Shown here: positions 9,101 through 16,136 of the stretch, piece after piece
Position numbering within the stretch: the stretch's first letter is position 1
Layout of the letters: every line of letters starts with the position of its first letter
The notes under the pieces: model-generated
Database searches by the model: none
The model's input: the letters and a program-made list of their open reading frames with translations, nothing else
What the model was told of the DNA's origin: nothing
Made by a program: the position numbers and the translations under genes
Assembly: GCA_016296945.1 (NCBI GenBank)
Contig: JAEDHQ010000040.1
Span: 1 to 17,117, forward strand
Source of the DNA: Bacilli bacterium
GTDB lineage: Bacteria; Bacillota_I; Bacilli_A; ML615J-28; CAG-698
Direction: 5' to 3'
DNA: 17,117 bases

Positions 9101-10318
9101 AATAGAATCTAATACTTTTTTGATTTCATCATATTCATATTTATAAATACTAGAAATATTATCAAGATTAACAGCTTCAATAGATATTTTATTTGCTATA
9201 TCATGGTTAATTATATAATTATAATAAAGCATCTCATTAAATCTAAAGTCATATAAACTTTTGTTCATCTCTTCTTCATAATGACTTATCACATCATAAT
9301 AGCCTTTTAATTGATTGGTTAACGGTTCTATTTCATCTGTTGGATCATAATATGATTCGCTAATTGGGGGATTGGAAATTGATTTAAATGATTCAGTTAA
9401 ATCAATAAAATAACTTTCAAGCATCAATTGATTAAGAAAATTTTTTATATCTTTAATCGATTCTTTAGAATTTGAAATATATAATGTTTTTTTATTTTTC
9501 GCAATATTATTAACAATAAAATCTTTTAATACTGTGGTTTTCCCAGTACCATTAAAACCTGTAATATTTAAACTATCACCATTAATTAAGCAATTTAATA
9601 CTTCACGTTGTGTTTTATTTAATACGCAACTACTATAATCATTGAAATAATTAGATAAATAAACATGGTCAAAATTCTTTTTTCTATGGTCATTTGCATT
9701 ACTTTTTTTAGAAGAATTTTTATATGATAAAATGATATCTTTATCTTTTACTTGACCATATGTTAAATAATTATCCAAACGAACAGATACACCTGGCATT
9801 TCATTTATAGTTGTCAGAATAAAATCTAGTGAGTAAATATCTTTATATGCATATGTTTGTAAGAAGAAAATTTTTGAATTGCTGATTACAGTATATATCA
9901 TTGGATTTTCAAATGGTGAAGATATCATTTGTACTAAAATATCATCATTTTCATAATAAATTGAAACTGGAATCAAAATAATTGGCATAAAACGTTCATG
10001 ATTATCCGTTGAACGATATTGCAATAAGCCATATGTGATAAATAATTGTAATTTAGGATTATTCTCTGCTAATCTTTTAAAGAAATGAAACGGCATATAA
10101 TTACGTAAATTCTGATCTAATAAATTGCTATGTCCTAATCCTTTATTTTGCACTGGAAAAAAAGTGATTTCATCAATGTTAATTAATTCAAAATTAAGCA
10201 ATCTTTTGATGACATTAACATCGATAATACCTAATTCTAAATAACTTTCATTACTGAAAATATTTTTTAAGTGTGCATCATTTATTAACTTCTTATTAGT
10301 TGTAATAACATCTTTCAT
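6107..10318 (-). CDS. Divergent DUF4011-type superfamily 1 helicase-like protein with nuclease-fold tail
   Basis: 1403 residues from the ATG at 10318, chosen because it has a ribosome site (GAGGAAG, 10324-10330). The longer frame from 10372 would start upstream of the promoter -10 and lacks such a site. The N-terminal part (RFMPIILIPVSI, about 109-120) fits the DUF4011 domain that precedes large SF1 helicases. Walker A is GFNGTGKTT (254-262). Some 800 residues of helical, probably coiled-coil insert follow. Walker B reads IIIDDAH (Asp1085, Asp1086) instead of DEAS/DEAQ, and motif III is VVVCGDYQS (1104-1112). Motif VI is eroded: LLEILLLAK (1261-1269) lacks the Arg of LTRAK. The last 92 residues match the Vsr-like nuclease fold in pattern (GIDMLI, Asp1334) but have FNNGNV where active members carry DGxxYH. 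ATP binding is likely; unwinding and cleavage are doubtful. First gene of the operon with the ankyrin gene and cdaA. Confidence 0.7.
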   Translation of the reverse strand: MKDVITTNKKLINDAHLKNIFSNESYLELGIIDVNVIKRLLNFELINIDEITFFPVQNKGLGHSNLLDQNLRNYMPFHFFKRLAENNPKLQLFITYGLLQYRSTDNHERFMPIILIPVSIYYENDDILVQMISSPFENPMIYTVISNSKIFFLQTYAYKDIYSLDFILTTINEMPGVSVRLDNYLTYGQVKDKDIILSYKNSSKKSNANDHRKKNFDHVYLSNYFNDYSSCVLNKTQREVLNCLINGDSLNITGFNGTGKTTVLKDFIVNNIAKNKKTLYISNSKESIKDIKNFLNQLMLESYFIDLTESFKSISNPPISESYYDPTDEIEPLTNQLKGYYDVISHYEEEMNKSLYDFRFNEMLYYNYIINHDIANKISIEAVNLDNISSIYKYEYDEIKKVLDSIERSFKKIDSFKESVWNQIPIINNITHDNQVFNVVFQLNTGLKKLREYEIALGTFGVKSVSSFSEMNKYINPLSELEETEIPSEWKTNLQTFKKAKNEYERLKEDIFKYQEAEYHLSTKYKNIHSINIESEIQLLFGDFYDKENSDILEKILKNRSDIKRIIRANAVDIVDFTNYYLEISKLINWEFLEKDEYFNEIIYLFDLFSNYNICGKTMTIVLHNRNNDINELDNLYNNIILLNEELEQLEKKTPKLKSLDFSKGNIEYENESYRMYDTKKKKAKKFIREYNELAGFSYVSHHKNIQSINALKEYYSLIKNKKYRKIISDFIQSLNEEDYIEIKVLLKTFVKAYNNILNHIDYFKDYEIDFYKDNIRNRIDLFEKYLAYINNLYESNDRLFSVILDNDLGYVKPIEYFNLKNEIDKLRELIAYLKKNKEYYQLFGFLYQAEETNVLNILKIINMYDGYISVFISEEDIYNSFKKYDELRKVVEVIVELIKEIGENLRLYSMIFKDSVSRYYFSNIEKNIEYLSKLLEAKEELSVYLNITHGIGILNKYHLDSIISFIENNDDIEGISAKFSEVYFGKIINEYITKHNGLITTSELINTLNKTIILEDVICKQKGIRFINEIFKKSPVEIKKHKSKHFDYPNFFRTHHNRLRVFLSNRSFVNTYYKYIDYETIIIDDAHMLTTGEYNNLFKNKQVVVCGDYQSNKIVNQNLLSLANSIPTYTFKKRYFNAPRKITSRLQPLYSPHIHNYSANNGVKVIEKGLEDYLYNIYIQDCNVKINYFIKNINHQRNAFEAICRSFYNKGIPFDEIIKILNENIRICDINARNYMTSDYNILFLKDYCFENSQIVSSNLLEILLLAKNELIIYDGENNLLKNIDLKFFKSIKELVVSEKLFNNNSICNLNANIENRLLELGYKVFNVGNGIDMLIQKPNSEELITLLILFNNGNVTEVLNEYRDFYNQYIKNGHKVIIRTVFDLLDGEEDFIDGIVGELNG

Positions 10319-10337
10319 AAAATCTTCCTCAAAGTAT

Positions 10338-10366
10338 ATTATAGCATAGATTTTATGTTTTTTAAA
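10338..10366 (-). promoter_or_regulatory. Promoter of the helicase-ankyrin-cdaA operon
   Basis: On the minus strand -35 TTTAAA (10361-10366), 17-base spacer, extended -10 TGCTATAAT (TATAAT 10338-10343). The expected transcript start lies near 10330, just before the ribosome site. This supports the start at 10318. Confidence 0.75.
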
Positions 10367-10405
10367 GTTCATTTTATAAATCTGTTAATATTTTATTTTG
10401 TTTAA

Positions 10406-10608
10406 TTAGATAAGGAGGTTGCCTTTTTTAGATTAAATAAAAATCTAGCATTAACTTATTTAAAAGAAAAAGAGCATAATGGATTATCCTATGTTCGAAT
10501 TTCAGAGTTAACTGATTACTCTATTTCATATTTATAAAACTTATAATTAAAGTTGAGTTTGAGAATATCACAGTTCCACGACATCTACAACGAATACATT
10601 TTCTTTAA
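10406..10608 (+). pseudogene. Remnant of a helix-turn-helix protein, possibly a transposase N-terminus
   Basis: A plus-strand frame from 10406 to a TAA at 10535 reads LDKEVAFFRLNKNLALTYL, then KEKEHNGLSYVRISELTDYSISYL. The RISELTxYSxSxL part has the look of a DNA-binding helix-turn-helix like those at the start of some insertion-sequence transposases. A +1 shift at about 10534 continues for 24 codons (IKLIIKVEFENITV...) to a stop at 10606. There is no start codon with a proper ribosome site in frame (an AAGGAGG lies inside it). I saw no terminal inverted repeats. Its 3' part overlaps the ClpC tail remnant on the other strand, so that part may be a shadow. Confidence 0.3.
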
Positions 10609-10669
10609 TAAAAGAATGAACAACTATTACTCTTTTTGTTAATAATAATGCAAAATATTTTCATAGTTT
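10571..10669 (-). pseudogene. In-frame remnant of the lost ClpC C-terminal region
   Basis: Reading on past the TAA that ends the ClpC-like gene, in the same frame, gives KL, a TGA, then KYFALLLTKRVIVVHSF and IKENVFVVDVVEL before the next TGA. This aligns by eye with the conserved KxFxPEFLNRIDEIIVFHSL and TKEDI..IVDI stretch at the end of the ClpC D2 domain. It is shorter by roughly 20 residues than the normal distance from the VGF loop, so a deletion is implied as well as the two nonsense codons. Beyond 10571 I find no further ClpC similarity. Confidence 0.6.
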
Positions 10670-12253
10670 TTATTGTGTAAATCCAAGATATTCTTTCTTT
10701 ATTTTGTTCTCATAAAACAAAATAATTGTGTTATATAAGAATACGACATTTCCATTTCGATCATAACAATATCCTAAATCTATTATCTTATCAATTCTTT
10801 TTTGAACTTGATAGCTTGCTTTCTGATAATTACAGAATATTAGTAAAACTATTGGATATTTCATTATTGTATTAATTAATTGATAATAAACTGTTTCATC
10901 AAATAATTCTAAATCAAAATAATTAACAGCTTCAAGAGGTAAATTATATTGTTTTATAATTTCATTTATGTTAGACAAATCATTAACCTTTAGTTTAAAT
11001 ATATTTTTTCGCTCATTTCCTTTAATAAAGTCTAAATAATAATTATTTATCTCTTGCCATTTTTTTGAATAATATAAATTGTTAATTCCAATTGTTTCCA
11101 ATAATACTTTTTCTAAGATTTTTTTAGAAACAATTTTTTTGTTTTGCTCTTTGGTATAGGCTCCAATCTCATCTAATAAATCAATTGCTTTATCTGGAAA
11201 CTTTCGATTTGGCATTAGATTACATACTTTCACAATTTCACAAATAATTGATTTGGGATATTTGATTCCATAATAATCTTGATATTTATCTTTTATTTTT
11301 GTTAATATTTCAATTGTCTCGTCTTTGGTTGCTTCCGGAATAAAGATATTTTGGAATCTTCTAACTAATGCTTTATCTTTAGAAATGTATTGATAATATT
11401 CATCTAAAGTCGTCGCCCCAATGCATTTAATCTCACTTCTAGCTAATGCCGGTTTCAAAATGTTTGCAATATTCAGTGCATCCTCATTGTTTTTACCACC
11501 ACATATATTATGTATTTCATCAATATATAATATTGAATTTTCATTCTTAACTTCATTAATTACATCAACTAATCTTTCTTCTAAATCGCCGCGATATCTT
11601 GTCCCTGCCACAAGACTTCCGAGCTCAAGTTGATAAACATGTAATGAAGGCTTTATCTTTAGTAGTTCCATTGTAACTCCTTCTACTAAACAACTTTTTC
11701 CTACACCTGCATTTCCAATTAACAAGCAATTATTCTTTTGTTTTTTATTTAGAATCCGGATAATTCTCTTTATATATTCACTTCTGCCAATTACTTTATT
11801 AAATTTATTTTTCTTTGCTAGTTCTGTCATATTAATTAGATATTCATTCTCTTCAACGTCAAAATAATCTTCAACTTGAGTTCTTAACCTCATAACATCA
11901 ATATTTAAACACTTTAAAATTGTAATTGGCTTATAATCTTCAAACATCATTATCCCATATAATAAATGTTCATCATTAATCTTATTGCCTTTATCTTTTA
12001 ATGCAATACTATAGCTTAATTCAATTATATCTTTCATTTCTAATTCGCTATCTGTAAACTCTAATTTCTTTATTATTTTAATACATTGATTAATATCAAC
12101 ATCACAAAAACAATTCAATAATGAATCTTTTTTATTAACTAACATTAAAAGTAATACTTCACTTCCTAATGTTTTATTATAATTATTTTCTTTTAATAAA
12201 GCTTCTACTTTAAAATACTCCTCTATTAAAAAACTATCAAATTTGGAAATCAT
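10670..12253 (-). CDS. ClpC-like AAA+ protein, D1 intact, D2 degenerate and truncated
   Basis: 527 residues from ATG 12253; the longer frame opens with a TTG at 12325 without a ribosome site and adds a hydrophobic stretch. Residues 1-125 resemble a Clp N-domain. D1 is complete: Walker A GNAGVGKS (180-187), pore/Clp motif GTRYRGDLEER (217-227), Walker B LYIDEIH (242-248), sensor 1 IGATT (278-282), arginine pair ALVRRF (295-300), FPDKAIDLLDE (352-362). The coiled-coil M domain is very short. D2 (about 406-527) lacks Walker A. It aligns with normal ClpC only from KYPIVLLIFCNYQKAS, where Walker B DEIEKAH is lost. It ends at YLGFTQ, exactly at the ClpP-binding VGF/LGF loop. Normal ClpC is about 810 residues. 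It may be a decaying paralogue or a one-ring protein still able to bind partners. A short GGTGAT lies 3 bases before the ATG; an AAGG is further upstream. Confidence 0.75.
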   Translation of the reverse strand: MISKFDSFLIEEYFKVEALLKENNYNKTLGSEVLLLMLVNKKDSLLNCFCDVDINQCIKIIKKLEFTDSELEMKDIIELSYSIALKDKGNKINDEHLLYGIMMFEDYKPITILKCLNIDVMRLRTQVEDYFDVEENEYLINMTELAKKNKFNKVIGRSEYIKRIIRILNKKQKNNCLLIGNAGVGKSCLVEGVTMELLKIKPSLHVYQLELGSLVAGTRYRGDLEERLVDVINEVKNENSILYIDEIHNICGGKNNEDALNIANILKPALARSEIKCIGATTLDEYYQYISKDKALVRRFQNIFIPEATKDETIEILTKIKDKYQDYYGIKYPKSIICEIVKVCNLMPNRKFPDKAIDLLDEIGAYTKEQNKKIVSKKILEKVLLETIGINNLYYSKKWQEINNYYLDFIKGNERKNIFKLKVNDLSNINEIIKQYNLPLEAVNYFDLELFDETVYYQLINTIMKYPIVLLIFCNYQKASYQVQKRIDKIIDLGYCYDRNGNVVFLYNTIILFYENKIKKEYLGFTQ

Positions 12254-12279
12254 TTTATCACCATTTACCTTCCATAAAA

Positions 12280-12308
12280 AGTATATGATTAATAATATTA
12301 AATAATAA
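12280..12308 (-). promoter_or_regulatory. Weak candidate promoter for the ClpC-like gene
   Basis: On the minus strand TATACT (12280-12285) is preceded at 17 bases by TTATTA (12303-12308). It is a poor match in very AT-rich DNA, but it is placed correctly for the ATG at 12253. It would be divergent from the plus-strand promoter 36 bases away. Confidence 0.3.
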
Positions 12309-12343
12309 TTAATCAATCTTATCAACTTGATTTAGATATTTTA

Positions 12344-12372
12344 TTGACTTAATTAACAATATTTGATAAAAT
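12344..12372 (+). promoter_or_regulatory. Promoter of the transglutaminase-like/Nudix fusion gene
   Basis: -35 TTGACT (12344-12349), 17-base spacer, extended -10 TGATAAAAT (TAAAAT 12367-12372). A ribosome site AGAAGG (12381-12386) follows, 9 bases before the ATG at 12396. Confidence 0.75.
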
Positions 12373-12395
12373 TCTTATAAAGAAGGTATTAATTA

Positions 12396-13385
12396 ATGAA
12401 TATTTACAATTTAAAGTATGGACAATTCTGTCAATTTGTTAGCAAAATTGAGTATGGCCACATTGATAAGAAAGGGGAGAAACATCCAAATATCTTTTCA
12501 AATCCTGATAATAATTATACTCTACAACATCCACATCAAATCATCAATTCAAAAATTGGTTTATGTTTTGATATTGTAGAACTATATCGCAGTTATCTCT
12601 ATAAAAAAGGGTATCAATGTGAATCATATTATATGGAGTATAGTGATGGCGACATATTAGAAAGTCACGCCTTCATTATTCACAAAAAGAAAAATGGATT
12701 GTGGTATGAATGCATAGATAATTCATGGACTACTGAAGTTTATCCAAAAGGATATTATGATAAAGATACTTTAATTAAATCCATTTATGAATGGTTCCAA
12801 CAATACGTGGAGAAAGAACATCAAAATGTTGATAAGATTAAATTCTTTTTAACTGCTTACAATCTTCCAATTCCCGTATTCCAAGGAGAGAAATCATTAA
12901 GAGAATTTTGTGCTACAAGAAAATATTTCAATACACATCGTATTGAGCACTCTGGAATGGCTATTGTTTTTTGTAAAGGAAAAGTACTATTATTAGAAAC
13001 AAAGCATAAAGAATTTGTTTTTCCAAAAGGACATATCGAAAAAGGAGAAACATCAAAAGATGCTTCAATTAGAGAATGTTTAGAAGAAAGTGGAGTTTCG
13101 ATTAAAAATGCAAAATATTATGGTGAATGTGGAAACTACTCTTATACGTTCTCTGGTGGGCATTTAAAGATGCCAAATGATGATTTCTTTCACACATTTA
13201 AGGTCAATAGTATTACTAAAAATATCTATGTTCATGTTTATGAAATAGATGAATTCCAAGATTTCACTCTTGAAAAAATCTTTATTAATGGCTATTGGGT
13301 TGATATTTCTGAAGCTATTAACATCATAACACATAATAATACAAAAGAAATCTTTTTAAAAGCTTTAGATTTATTTAGAAAATAA
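12396..13385 (+). CDS. Fusion of transglutaminase-like domain and Nudix hydrolase
   Basis: 329 residues, no signal peptide or membrane helix, so cytosolic. Residues 1-150 resemble a transglutaminase/papain-like fold: KIGLCFDIVELYRSYLYKKG with Cys57 at a helix start, SHAFII with His91 and WYECIDNSW with Asp108, spaced as a Cys-His-Asp triad. Residues 184-329 are a Nudix hydrolase with a perfect Nudix box: Gly212, five residues, Glu218, seven residues, then RECLEESGV (226-234), the Mg-binding REUxEExGU. Such enzymes hydrolyse nucleoside-diphosphate-linked compounds; the substrate cannot be read from the box. It is the only intact plus-strand gene, with its own promoter and terminator. The first domain could be a peptidase, transglutaminase or deglycosylase, or a non-catalytic relative. 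Nudix assignment is firm, the N-terminal one moderate. Confidence 0.85.
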   Translation: MNIYNLKYGQFCQFVSKIEYGHIDKKGEKHPNIFSNPDNNYTLQHPHQIINSKIGLCFDIVELYRSYLYKKGYQCESYYMEYSDGDILESHAFIIHKKKNGLWYECIDNSWTTEVYPKGYYDKDTLIKSIYEWFQQYVEKEHQNVDKIKFFLTAYNLPIPVFQGEKSLREFCATRKYFNTHRIEHSGMAIVFCKGKVLLLETKHKEFVFPKGHIEKGETSKDASIRECLEESGVSIKNAKYYGECGNYSYTFSGGHLKMPNDDFFHTFKVNSITKNIYVHVYEIDEFQDFTLEKIFINGYWVDISEAINIITHNNTKEIFLKALDLFRK

Positions 13386-13407
13386 AAACGGGAACAGTTC
13401 CCGTTTT
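13385..13407. terminator. Bidirectional intrinsic terminator between converging genes
   Basis: An inverted repeat (AAAACGGGAAC, 13385-13395, and GTTCCCGTTTT, 13397-13407) has T-rich tracts on both sides. It begins at the stop codon of the Nudix fusion and lies 3 bases from the stop codon of hflX, so it serves both transcripts. Confidence 0.9.
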
Positions 13408-13410
13408 TTA

Positions 13411-14715
13411 TTATTTATTTAAGTATAAATATTTTTGATATTTTGTTATTATTTGCTTATTAGCACGACATTTTAAAACCATAGAACTATCATCATATAT
13501 AACATTAGAACTAATGACAACATCTTTGATTTTATATAAAACATTTTGTTCACTATATGGAATCACAAACGTTACTTCTTCAAAGTCTTTATATAATTTT
13601 TCGATAATCATTTTTACTAAAATATTTATATTGATATTTTCTTTTACACTAATTCTTAATGCATCCGGATATTCATTTGGAATATATAAATAGTTTCCCA
13701 CTTTATCAATTTTGTTAAAGGCATATATTGTAGGAATATCAACAACATTCAATTCTTTTAAAACATTATTTGTTGCTTTGATTTGATCTAAGAACTTAGG
13801 ATTAGATGCATCAACAACATGAATTAATAAATCAGCTTCTTTAATTTCTTCTAAAGTTGATTTGAATGCTTCAACTAGCATATGTGGTAGTTTATTGATA
13901 AAACCAACGGTATCAGTAAGAATAAAACTTCCATCGGAAACATTAATTCTTCTTGTAGAAGTTTCTAGTGTAGCAAACAGCATATTTTTTTGAAATACTT
14001 CCTTATCCTTTTGATAAGTTAAACTATTTTGTAATAGATTATTCATAAGTGATGATTTTCCACTATTTGTATAACCAACTAAACAAACAGTTTTTATAAT
14101 ACTATTATTTCTTTTTATTCTTTGTTGTTTTCTTTTCTTTGCTAATTCTTTTAATTCGTTTTTTAATGTGGCAATTTTATCGTTTGTTATTCGACGATCT
14201 AATTCTAGTTTTGTTTCCCCTGCTCCACGACCATGTGCAAAACCACCACCTGCACCACGTTGACGAGACAATCCTTTTCTTAATCCTGCTAGTCTAGGCA
14301 ACAAATAACTTAATGAAGCCATTTCTACTTGAATAATTGCTTCACGTGTGCGAGCTCTTTTTTTAAATATTTCTAATATTAAATAAGTACGATCATAAAT
14401 CGTTTTTTCAATTGCTGCATCCAAATTTGATATTTGCACTGGTGATAATTCATCATTGAAAATAATAACATCAGCTTCTAACGCTTCACTTATCTGCTTA
14501 ATCTCTTCTACTTTTCCTTTCCCAACATATGTTTTATTATTAAATTCAGGAAGTACTTGCGTAACACTTTCCACCACTTCAATATCACATGCTTCTGCAA
14601 GGCCCTTTAGTTCTTCTAATTCAGAAATAAAATTTTCATTTGAAAATCTATCATCATTATCATCATTTTTATCTAGTCTAACACCAACTATAATACCTTT
14701 TAATTTATTCGACAT
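13411..14715 (-). CDS. hflX: HflX, ribosome-associated GTPase
   Basis: HflX binds 50S and 70S ribosomes and in studied bacteria splits or rescues stalled ribosomes under stress. 434 residues from ATG 14715, which has an AAGGAG ribosome site 5 bases upstream; the longer frame would need a TTG at 14739. The N-terminal HflX domain contains YVGKGKVEEI (63-72) and DELSPVQISNL (88-98), followed by RGAGETKLELDRR (163-175). The G domain shows G1 GYTNSGKSS (214-222), switch I LFATLETSTR, G3 DTVGF (268-272) and G4 NKID (334-337). A C-terminal segment of about 60 residues follows. The gene overlaps the MATE exporter gene by 11 bases, implying coupled translation, and ends at the bidirectional terminator. 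Confidence 0.95.
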   Translation of the reverse strand: MSNKLKGIIVGVRLDKNDDNDDRFSNENFISELEELKGLAEACDIEVVESVTQVLPEFNNKTYVGKGKVEEIKQISEALEADVIIFNDELSPVQISNLDAAIEKTIYDRTYLILEIFKKRARTREAIIQVEMASLSYLLPRLAGLRKGLSRQRGAGGGFAHGRGAGETKLELDRRITNDKIATLKNELKELAKKRKQQRIKRNNSIIKTVCLVGYTNSGKSSLMNNLLQNSLTYQKDKEVFQKNMLFATLETSTRRINVSDGSFILTDTVGFINKLPHMLVEAFKSTLEEIKEADLLIHVVDASNPKFLDQIKATNNVLKELNVVDIPTIYAFNKIDKVGNYLYIPNEYPDALRISVKENININILVKMIIEKLYKDFEEVTFVIPYSEQNVLYKIKDVVISSNVIYDDSSMVLKCRANKQIITKYQKYLYLNK

Positions 14716-16087
14716 ATAACTCCTTATTCTTCTTTTCAAATGCTTTTTTATAACAAATAAATAAAATTGGTAAGAATATAATTGTACAAAGTGATTCCGA
14801 TAAAGGATAAGCTAACCATACTCCATTAATCCCCATAAATGAACTAAGAATAAAGGCAAAGGGTATTAATAAACCGGCTTGACGCAATACTGACATTAAT
14901 AATGCATTAGTGCCATAACCGATTGATTGAAAAGCAGTAATTGAAATCACACTTAAGCCAGCAGTTAAGAATAAAAAACTCATAATTTTTAGTGCGTTGC
15001 GCCCCATATCCATTATTTCTACTTCTAGACTAAACATTGAAAGGATAAAATTAGGGGCAAACTGGAACAACATAAATCCGACTACCATTACACTCATCGC
15101 GGTTACATATAAAATCATTAAACCTTTTTTAAATCTTTCTTGTAAGTTAGCTCCAAAATTATAAGAAAGAATTGGTAATCCTCCTTGTGTTAATCCAAAA
15201 ATTGGCATAAATACAAATGATTGTAATTTAAAAAACAACGAAAGAACACCAATTGATTGTTCACTTGGATCTAGTTTTCTTAATAAAGCATACAATACTA
15301 TATTAATTATTGCACTTAAAGAATTCATTACGATTGTTGGAATCCCTGAGAAAAATGTCTTTTCCATATCGACGAACTTAAATTTATAGTTTTTATAATT
15401 CAGAGTAATATCTAATTTATGTGTTAAAACATATACTAAAACAATCATAAAAGCAGCAAATTGCCCTAACACTGTCGCAATTGCCGCACCTTTAATTCCC
15501 AGTCCTAAATTAAAGATAAAAATTGGGTCTAATATAATATTAACAATTGCTCCGACTAATTGGCTGAGCATTGGAACAAGCATTCTTCCCATACTTTGTA
15601 ACATCTTTGACATATTTATTTCAATAATCATGAATATTGATAAAAACATTATTATTTCTAAATATTCTATGCCATAATCTTGTACTACTTCTACTCCACT
15701 TGATAATTTCATAAACCAATTAGGAATAAAAAAACCACAGAATAAAATTACTACTCCCACTCCAAAAGACATAAGTAAACTAGTACGAGCAATATTACTA
15801 GCATCATCTATCCTGTCTTCTCCTAAACGACGGGAAATTAATATGTTTGCTCCAATGCCTATTCCCAGAGCTAAAGCTAATACTATTGTTTGAATTACAA
15901 ATGCATAACCTAAAGCCACAACTCCATTACCTGATTTATCATAATTAGAAACATACATTGTATCAATAATATTATATAATGCTTGAATTAACATTGAAAA
16001 TATTGCCGGCAAACTCATTGAAAATATTAACTTACCCATCGGCATATTTCTTAATTTTAAACTTTTTATCTCGCTCTCACTTTTCAT
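14705..16087 (-). CDS. MATE-family multidrug/cation antiporter
   Basis: 460 residues with about 12 membrane helices in two six-helix halves and a basic cytoplasmic C-terminus (CYKKAFEKKNKELYVE). The start is typical of the family: MGKLIFSMSLPAIFSMLIQ, then ALYNIIDTMYVSNY. The segment GANILISRRLGE (about 79-90) and, in the second half, FGLTQGGLPILSYNFGA match the paired MATE signature regions. Such pumps export cationic drugs or dyes using Na+ or H+ gradients; the natural substrate is unknown. The ribosome site AAAGGG lies about 12 bases before the ATG. It follows the sugar-kinase gene by 49 bases without a clear terminator and overlaps hflX, so the three are probably one operon. Confidence 0.93.
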   Translation of the reverse strand: MKSESEIKSLKLRNMPMGKLIFSMSLPAIFSMLIQALYNIIDTMYVSNYDKSGNGVVALGYAFVIQTIVLALALGIGIGANILISRRLGEDRIDDASNIARTSLLMSFGVGVVILFCGFFIPNWFMKLSSGVEVVQDYGIEYLEIIMFLSIFMIIEINMSKMLQSMGRMLVPMLSQLVGAIVNIILDPIFIFNLGLGIKGAAIATVLGQFAAFMIVLVYVLTHKLDITLNYKNYKFKFVDMEKTFFSGIPTIVMNSLSAIINIVLYALLRKLDPSEQSIGVLSLFFKLQSFVFMPIFGLTQGGLPILSYNFGANLQERFKKGLMILYVTAMSVMVVGFMLFQFAPNFILSMFSLEVEIMDMGRNALKIMSFLFLTAGLSVISITAFQSIGYGTNALLMSVLRQAGLLIPFAFILSSFMGINGVWLAYPLSESLCTIIFLPILFICYKKAFEKKNKELYVE

Positions 16088-16136
16088 ACTATCACATCCC
16101 TTTATAAAAAGATTTCAAATTTTTTCTTCCAATTAT

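Noticed and set aside
10319..10372. 18-codon N-terminal extension of the helicase-like protein
   Set aside because: The stretch contains the promoter -10 and -35 and lacks a ribosome site; the ATG at 10318 has one.
12254..12325. Hydrophobic N-terminal extension of the ClpC-like protein (possible membrane anchor)
   Set aside because: It needs a TTG start without a ribosome site; the ATG at 12253 begins the expected Clp N-domain.
14716..14739. Eight-codon extension of HflX
   Set aside because: It would begin at a TTG inside the MATE gene, whereas ATG 14715 has AAGGAG at ideal spacing.
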